Made by a program: the position numbers and the translations under genes
NCBI GenBank assembly: GCA_030407005.1
Contig: JAUDYN010000005.1
Span: 248,001-312,000 of the forward strand
From: Desarmillaria ectypa
Taxonomy: Eukaryota > Basidiomycota > Agaricomycetes > Agaricales > Physalacriaceae
DNA: 64,000 nucleotides
Reading direction: 5' to 3'
The notes under the pieces: model-generated
What the model saw: only the letters and a program-made list of their open reading frames with translations
Told to the model about the DNA's origin: nothing
Database searches by the model: none
Part shown: positions 57,233 to 64,000 of the stretch, in pieces
Position numbering within the stretch: position 1 is the stretch's first letter
How the letters are laid out: every line of letters begins with the position of its first letter

Positions 57233-58982
57233 TGTCCACTAATTCTCTGCCTCTCTTCTCAATGAGCACAACGTTTGGTGCAGTGCTTATTGGAGCAACC
57301 TTGGCCTCAGCGTGTGTCGGCGACGTTCTTCGCTTTAATTCCTTCTAATCTCTCTCTCACAGTCTATTCGGTGTGACTACCATGCTGTTCTTCGTGTATT
57401 ATAGGCGGTACTCTCAGGACTGGTGGTTTTACCGATTCTTCGTGCGTCTCGTAATCAAAATGCTAAATTCCTCACTGATTCACGGTTGATCAGCTCGCTG
57501 TCCTCTGGTACGTCAGACTTCAGATACTACTGAGAGTTCCACGACACTGATGTAGACACGCATATTTCAGGGTCCTTGATGCTCTACATTTCGCTTTCGC
57601 ACTTCACATCTTATACTTCTATCTGGTTGACTCCTTCGGAGATGTCCCGGCATTATTGAACACGGTGTGGTGCGCCTTTTGCCTTCCAGATTGTGAATAT
57701 TCTCTTCATTCATGACGAGTTTCCTTCAGGAGTTTCAAGGTGCACATATTATTGATCAGAAGCCTTATTTTTAACCAAGATGCTCTTGCAGCTTGACTTT
57801 TCTACCCATGTAGGTAACTCGGCTTCGAGCTAATATTTATACTGACTTAGGCTTCCAGCTGGCGATCGTTATAGGTGTTAACATGTACGTGAATCATTTC
57901 TTGTATTTTCGTAGGTGCTCAAATATTTCTTAGTGTCTGTGTTGTACGGTTATGGATCCGTAAGTAGCCTCCTGTAACGTGTCTAAACTCATTGTAACCG
58001 AAACCTTACGAAGTCGGACGTTTTTTTCACCGAATAGTACCGTGGATCGTCGTAAGTTCTGTTCGTTCATTTGAAGGCGGGGTGCTGATGAGCGATATAG
58101 AGTTTTGCCGTCGCAGGTGCCGTCTGTGAGTGTTGATTGTTGTCGAGATCAGCGTGTCACCATTAACCCAATACCCGTTCTGTTCAGCTGTTATGATTCG
58201 TAAGGACTGACAGCGGCCAGTCTTGCTTGATAGCTCATGAAACATGCCATAGTCCTGATCTATGAGATATACACGATTTCAAGCTTCCATCAATTCAGCG
58301 ATATATCAGTAAATCAGAGATCTTGGAATCACTCCTAGCGCTCACTACGATATACAGGGGATAATGGACGGAGCATTGGCTACCGGAATAGCTGCCGATT
58401 CAGCCATATGTTTCGCAATGAGCTATTATTTATTCAAGACCAGAGCGATCACAATATCTTCTAGGTTAGCTTTCCTAGCCATCATAATCTTGAGCTATCT
58501 GAAGGTAGATATACAGGACAAGTGGTCCTCTGCTCGTATTGATATCCGGGCTGGCTAAAATGTAAGTACTGTCTTGGTTACACGTATCCTCACGACGTCT
58601 GATAAATGAAATAGTGCAGCCTCGATTCTGATACTAGTAACAGTTCTGTCTTGATCATCCCGTGAAACGAAGTATATTCTTACCCTTGCGTAGTTTCTTA
58701 CCCTTCCGGACACTTTGATTTTCGTCGCAATTGCCTTCCCCATACCAAGGCGTAAGCTTGTCATTTTTTCAATACTGTAATCTTACTGATGACATTCATT
58801 TTAGTATACATAATCTCTCTTTTGACAATGCAACTACAAATTTCTTTCTTGGTACTCCACTCGTTCTGACTTGCACCAGGCTTAACGCACGGACCGCACG
58901 GCCGAGTAATAGATTCAGTCATACAACGGTTCAGCTATCAACGGAAGCGAACGAAATGGTGCGTGCAGGTTTTCTTTCATGA
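57233..58982 (+). CDS. DUF6534-like multi-pass membrane protein (3' half uncertain)
   Basis: The 5' half reads cleanly in eight exons: 57233-57312, 57363-57441, 57494-57507, 57571-57669, 57730-57739, 57792-57813, 57851-57884, 57934-57959, with consistent phases. Exons of 14 and 10 nt give L-A-V-L-W and W-S-F-K joints typical of this family. Helices follow DUF6534-type proteins: F-G-A-V-L-I-G-A-T, then L-F-G-V-T-T-M-L-F-F-V-Y-Y-R-R-Y, V-L-D-A-L-H-F-A-F-A-L-H, and G-F-Q-L-A-I-V-I-G-V-N. These are seven-helix-like integral membrane proteins, numerous in Agaricomycetes and of unknown function. Past 57959 a helix block appears at 58362-58460 (A-A-D-S-A-I-C-F-A-M-S-Y-Y-L) and a last frame ends at 58982 with L-N-A-R-T-A-R, but I could not link them without ambiguity, so the 3' half may be mis-spliced here or decayed. 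Confidence 0.6.
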
Positions 58983-61900
58983 AGAGTCGTAGCTTCTGAA
59001 CCAGTGAAATACGGCGTCTGTAGAACATGCTACCTTTGAATTTTACGGATGTCACTGTAACTGATGAATAGTTGACGGTGGAGTGGGATCTTCACGATCA
59101 GCCGGGTAGTAAGTAGTTCGACCATATAGAACAACCTCCTGATAATTTTGTGAGTTCTTTCTCACCAGAGTCACTAAGGTTCACTTACAGGTCGCTCGTC
59201 GTTTTACAGCGTCAAAAATATGCGGCATAAACCGGTAGCGTGATGGGTTTCTACATAGCATATGTAGCAAGATTTTCGAATCAACACAGAAACTTCGAAT
59301 GTTCCGGCGATCTCGCTTACTTGGACCTTAAAATACAATTATTCCCAATGTAGATACACCGTTAAGATTATTTAAAGACGCAACGGCGGGTTTGGTCCCC
59401 TCAGGTACCTTTCCCGTGTTCCTTGGGCGCCTGATTTGCGGTGCTACGTTTCCTTTTCTCACCTCAGATCACTCGTCGTGCTCTCGGCCAGAGAGAAACC
59501 GAGTCGAGGCACGGAATGCAAAGCTTTACCATCATATCAGCACAAATGTGTTCTCGCAGGGTAGGTTTTGCAGTTGGAGTAGTGACCATGAGAAAGAGCG
59601 TTTGACCATCAGCTCAGCCTAACCCATATATACCGATCAGTGTTATGGTCAAGAGTATAGCCTGCCAATTGAAAGAAACTCGTACTTCACGATACGAGGC
59701 TGAAAAGGAAGGTCACATATGAAAACTGTGGTGAAGGTCCGGAAGGGTTTGGACCGTTACTTTCAATCGGACCAACAGAGAAGAAAGTAGAACGTCTAAT
59801 GCAATACGTGGTGTATTGGTACAAATACATGAAGTTAATGTTCATCTGTAGCATCAGCAAGCCCAATCCGACGTATCGCGTGTTCTACAATCCAGTGTCA
59901 GTAACGTAAACCCATCTCAGTACTCACTTGCCCATTGCTCAGTCTCGTGTTCTTATGCAATCCATATTCCTGGATCGTCGAAGCCTGCATATGTATGAGT
60001 ACCGTTTCCAGATAGGCTTCGAGGAAGTCGGTCGTGCCAGTGGTTCCTTAAAGCAGTAAGGAGAGTGTATGGCAGGGTCGTCCCTGATTGATAATGTTTA
60101 ATCCTCCTTCATGCGAAATTTGGTTTCAACACGGACCAGGACCACGGCGCCTTTATCGTCGACCTGATGATCGACGTCAGAACTTGAAGAACAGGGGCTC
60201 GAGAGTCTTACCGCAGGTGTGTAGGCATTTCGACGTCATGCTTCGCTTTGGTGGTGTTGCTGCGCGTAAACGATCGGACCAGATTTCGCTAAGTTATGAA
60301 AGTGGTCGTACTCTGGAAATTTGATCCTTCGCTTCGAGGGACACAGTAAATCACCGTTTAAGTCATCCCTTCCCGCGGATATGGAGAAGAAGCCCATAGT
60401 ATCCCCAGTCCAGTCCTTGTTCAACCTATGTTTGTTCCGGAATGATTTTCCTATGTTTTGATGAGGACGAAGGACGAAGGAACAAGATGTGAAGCGGTAT
60501 GCACCAAAGATGAGCACGCCAGGAATCCAGCTAGGATCCGCCTCGATTATATCACGTTGGTCGGTCCAGGTGGGATGTGGGGCCCGGGACTCGGAGGACT
60601 GCAGGTGGTGATAATGTGTAAAGGTTCTTTCACAAAGCTTTAGTGGTCAGGAAATACGATATGCCAAGTCGAGCCATGGTATAGAAGACCTCGGTGTGTA
60701 ATGCGAGTTCCTTGATGAACAATGTCGTTGTAAGGTCAGGTCGTCGTACCAACTGGATCCCGAGACCAAAGGTCGCGAGTCCCAAACTGCGAGCAGGCGT
60801 AGGATGAAAGTTTACATGATGTCCGAGACAAGCCCAATTTTCCTAGAGTTGTACCGAAAGCATTTCTTCGCCCTCTGGAGACCATACACCCAAGGAAAAG
60901 TTGCATATACTGAGGGATGGTCTACCTCTGTTGGGTTGCATTCCGGTCTGTAGGAGTGTACATTCTGTTTTTGATATTAATACGATTCTGGTAACATTTC
61001 GGCTTGGCATGGAGTCGAGAGGCAAACAAGGATGGTTCAGTAATGTTCCAACTGACAATGAGTCGCAGATTTGATAGCGAGGTAAGTCATTCACGTTCTA
61101 GCTAAGGCGACGTGCAGCTGAAACGAGGACAATATCTGAGAATCGAAAACGACTTTTCAGAAGATAAGGCCTGAAAGGAATAATTGTGACAAGCGGTAGT
61201 GATCGGGAAAATCGAAGAAGCTAGTCCTTGATGTGGCTGTGCTTCACCCCTTCCTTTACACGTCCAGGAGCTTAGATCATATGGTGCTGCCAAAGCAGCT
61301 TTAAGCACTATTACGACCTAATAGTTTAATATTTTTTCGGGGCAGCTTCGCCAGCGCAGTTTCTTCATCCTGGTGTGATTGATGTTGGACAGCAAAGTGC
61401 CTCAAGCCTTCGTTGGGAACCAAGCGATGAGCTGGAGCAAAATCATTGTTGCGCGAGAATAGGAAGAATGAGTTGGACATCCCGTCATTGCGAATGCCAC
61501 GTTCAACGTCAACTCCTGGTTGTCGGTACTGGCGAGGCATGGCTGCGGTACGCCGACTTTCTTCTTGAGCCATATTCTTGTGTTGGTATTTCCAAGTTCC
61601 CCAGCTGTGTTCGCGAAATAATGGAAGCGAGCTCTTTGGTTTTCAACATCATGATTGATGGATGTCTCTGATACATTAATTCTCGTACAGAATGACTGTA
61701 CATGCTGGATACGGGCCCATCGAGGAGCAATATCGTTCGAGTGGCTTGTACAGTGCCAGCAACGTCAAATCGAATGTCCTACTACCGAACCTTGACGCCC
61801 TTGCGATGACCTACCACTGCGCTCAACAACATAGCGACCTGATAATTCCTATACTTCTGCCTGTACCGACATCAGATACCCCGCCCGACTCTTTCCTGTC

Positions 61901-62603
61901 CACCTCCTGCCACTGCAGACAGCATGTCGTCTTGTCATTCCAAAAGGGACATCCATAAAACCCGATGTGGAGGAGAACAACCAACGGCCCCCTGGCCGCT
62001 GGGCTATGGTTTTTCCGTCGGACATATAGCAGCGCTACCAACCTCGCCAGGCTCTCACCAAATATCTCAGAAGGAATCGTTGCCCATCGTCGGTAGTGGT
62101 GGATAGCGTCTGAATAACTGTACCACATTTGCTACGCCGTGCGTCTGTTTCCCCCTTTTTAGGTGCATTGCCATTAACCCTTCGTTGTAGTAGCACCTGC
62201 TCTGACGATCTCTGTCTCTACTCCCTAGGTCCTCTCGTCACCACTCCGCACAGACGAACCACACACATGAGATGTTTTCTCAGAATATAGATCATCTCTT
62301 CCTTTTTAGTGTCTTCAAGCAGATCAGGCCTGACAGTCGTGACAGCTATCGACATCCATTCAGACTAATCCTCCTCCTTGGTCAACGTTGTCATCGTAGT
62401 CCTCCAAGCACCGTGGTCGAATTCTCAGGCATGAGGTGATAGTGATAGGACATTCATCGTCATTGGACAAGGACCTGACCAGTTGCTGTTTCACTTTCAC
62501 CAAAAGAGTGATAACCATAGGTTATTCTTCACATCTTCACTCCTACCGGAGAATAGCGATATTTTTACACAACAAAACAGTCCAGTAGCAGAACACGTAC
62601 AAC
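58983..62603. other. No supported gene
   Basis: Several 70-100 codon frames exist on both strands (for example minus 60236-60517, minus 61823-62128 and plus 61692-61958). None matches a family I recognise or joins convincingly to neighbours. Confidence 0.45.
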
Positions 62604-63020
62604 CTAAAACTCCTCTTCCTCCTTGGGCGAATCCTTATCATCTCTACATTTCCCTTTCATCGCCTGTGCATGCTTGTTCAGCTGATCGCGTCTCTCAAAA
62701 ACCCTCCCACATGCATTACATCGGATCCTCGTCTCGAAGAGGTGCTTTGTCTCCCTAAAGTGCGATCTCAAATAACCTGGCATGCGTTTGACCACGCCGC
62801 ATCCAAAGTATGGGCACCGAACAAAAGGTGGCAGAGGGTCGCAGTGGTTTCTGTCAAAGTGGCCGATGGTGGCATCGAGAGAGTCCGAAACAACGTCACA
62901 GTCGGGGTGCATGCATCGTACGCGGACTTTGGGCACGTCGGGCGAGAGATTGGGGAGTGGCTGTGGTTTCGAGATGAGGGATTTGATGTTACAGTTGAGG
63001 GTAAATTTGGAGGACGGCAT
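62604..63020 (-). CDS. Small C2H2-type zinc finger protein
   Basis: A single exon of 138 aa from ATG 63020. Three zinc-finger-like units are visible: C36-x4-C41 with H54/H59, C69-x4-C74 with H87/H93, and C101-x2-C104 with H117 and C125. The four-residue Cys spacing in the first two fits a variant C2H2; the third has a classic C-x2-C but a final Cys. The N-terminus is basic and the C-terminus acidic (E-E-E-E-F). Small multi-finger proteins of this kind are usually DNA- or RNA-binding regulators; the target is unknown. Confidence 0.7.
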   Translation of the reverse strand: MPSSKFTLNCNIKSLISKPQPLPNLSPDVPKVRVRCMHPDCDVVSDSLDATIGHFDRNHCDPLPPFVRCPYFGCGVVKRMPGYLRSHFRETKHLFETRIRCNACGRVFERRDQLNKHAQAMKGKCRDDKDSPKEEEEF

Positions 63021-64000
63021 TGTGGTGGCAGGCTGAGGAAGGACGAAGGCGTAGAGGGTTATTATATCTTTTGAATGAGTGGCATTTTGTGCTGCCGAAG
63101 TTTGTCTCGCACACCAATATCAATGGAGAAGGAGCTGGAAGGGATTGTTCCTAGTACTCGTTCGTTGGATGCCACATTCATGTGATCCAGACTTTTTGTT
63201 TTATCCCTCCTTCACGCCTCGGAAATGTATGAATTGCTCCAGTCTCATCTTACTTAGCCAACCCGGAGCTCATTCTGAGAGCGTTTCCTCTGGCTCGAAG
63301 GCTGGAGGATTCACCGGTCGACCCACAAAGTGTCTGCAGCAATCTGCAATCTTTTCAGTGTCCTTGCAAGCACAGGTTGTCTTTCTCGATAAGCTTTGAC
63401 CACTACATGGGTTCCGATTTAGGGAATTGTCCAAGAGACAAAAAGTGGATCCTTATATCGAAGCTTCCTTTGGTCCATGCTTTATTACGACTGAAACAAT
63501 GCAGGAAGCCCTTATATGATCACTGTATGCAACTCATGGCTGGTCGCGCGCGCGCTCGCCGACATCAGATATCCCTCATGACTTCATATTAATTGTTCAC
63601 CTCCCACTGCCCTAGCCAGCATTGCTGAGACTGTGGCACGAACCACTGACTCGCCTTTCGCCCAGGTGAGAGTCGGCATAGGAAAAGAGACAGCGGTATC
63701 CCGGATGGGTATAGATGGTCACATAACACGCATTTTGACGCCAGATATATGATTGGATGAAGAGTCATGAGAGAGCTAATTGAATCATCGTTCAGCTGTA
63801 TAAATGAGCCACTTAGTTCAGCGGTCTCGTTGAGCTGATTGTGGGAAGGCTATTTTGGAAGAACTTCACGGTCCTGTCAAGAAATCTTGAACTTCATGTA
63901 ATTTTCGAGAAACAACGCCTTCGTCATAGAGGTATATACCGCTGTGCTAATTAGCACTTGCCGTATCTTGCGTCTCGCTCCCAAAACACTTCCTCGTTGA
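63021..64000. other. Flank of zinc-finger gene, no gene seen
   Basis: Plus frames at 63079-63399 and 63377-63592 are short and unrecognised. The window ends without a recognisable gene. Confidence 0.45.

Noticed and set aside
1..64000. CRISPR arrays, prophage, bacterial operons, riboswitches
   Set aside because: No regularly spaced identical repeats, no Shine-Dalgarno-led gene runs, and pervasive spliceosomal introns show a fungal nuclear genome.

Overview
This window is nuclear DNA of a filamentous basidiomycete, most likely an Agaricomycete. The genes that can be read are cut by many short introns (about 50 nt, GT..AG, with a few GC..AG). The families also fit: a FunK1-type kinase, three F-box/LRR-like proteins, a DUF6534-like membrane protein, an AA14-like secreted protein and an AT-hook/DUF6729 protein. 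No operons, ribosome binding sites or prokaryotic elements are present. All exon maps were made by eye from reading frame, splice consensus and family conservation.

Layout. 1-3.4 kb: no supportable gene. 3.5-9.9 kb: a MYND zinc-finger protein, a broken metallo-beta-lactamase-fold gene, an intact MFS transporter and a hypothetical 253-aa protein. 9.9-19.2 kb: a decayed zone with a diverged duplicated segment, a tRNA-Ser-like fragment, and two relics of one sugar transporter flanking an intact FunK1 kinase gene. 19.4-22.4 kb: a DUF4112 protein and an AT-hook/DUF6729/Cys-rich protein, both on minus. 23.7-34.4 kb: a homogentisate 1,2-dioxygenase (HGD) cluster with a transketolase-family gene. Copy A is nearly complete with one nonsense codon, copy B has lost its middle exons, and copy C on the opposite strand is intact. 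A and B arose by tandem duplication; one end of the duplicated unit lies in the last intron of the transketolase gene.

34.6-39.5 kb: an uncharacterised 218-aa gene, an AA14-like (LPMO-like) secreted protein whose mature N-terminus is predicted to be His, and a coiled-coil Ser/Pro-rich protein. 39.65 kb: a tRNA-Arg(TCG)-like gene with a 12-nt intron. 39.9-45.2 kb: three F-box genes in alternating orientation. 45.2-57.2 kb: mostly degenerate DNA with diverged repeats and one small conserved-looking gene. 57.2-59.0 kb: a multi-exon DUF6534-like membrane protein, clear only in its 5' half. 59.0-64.0 kb: one small C2H2 protein and otherwise nothing I can support.

Functionally, the clearest theme is aromatic amino-acid breakdown: HGD opens the homogentisate ring in phenylalanine/tyrosine catabolism. 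Gene birth and decay around it are visible in the sequence. No wholly new system was proven. The best leads are the HGD/transketolase duplication, the AA14-like gene and the AT-hook/DUF6729 gene.
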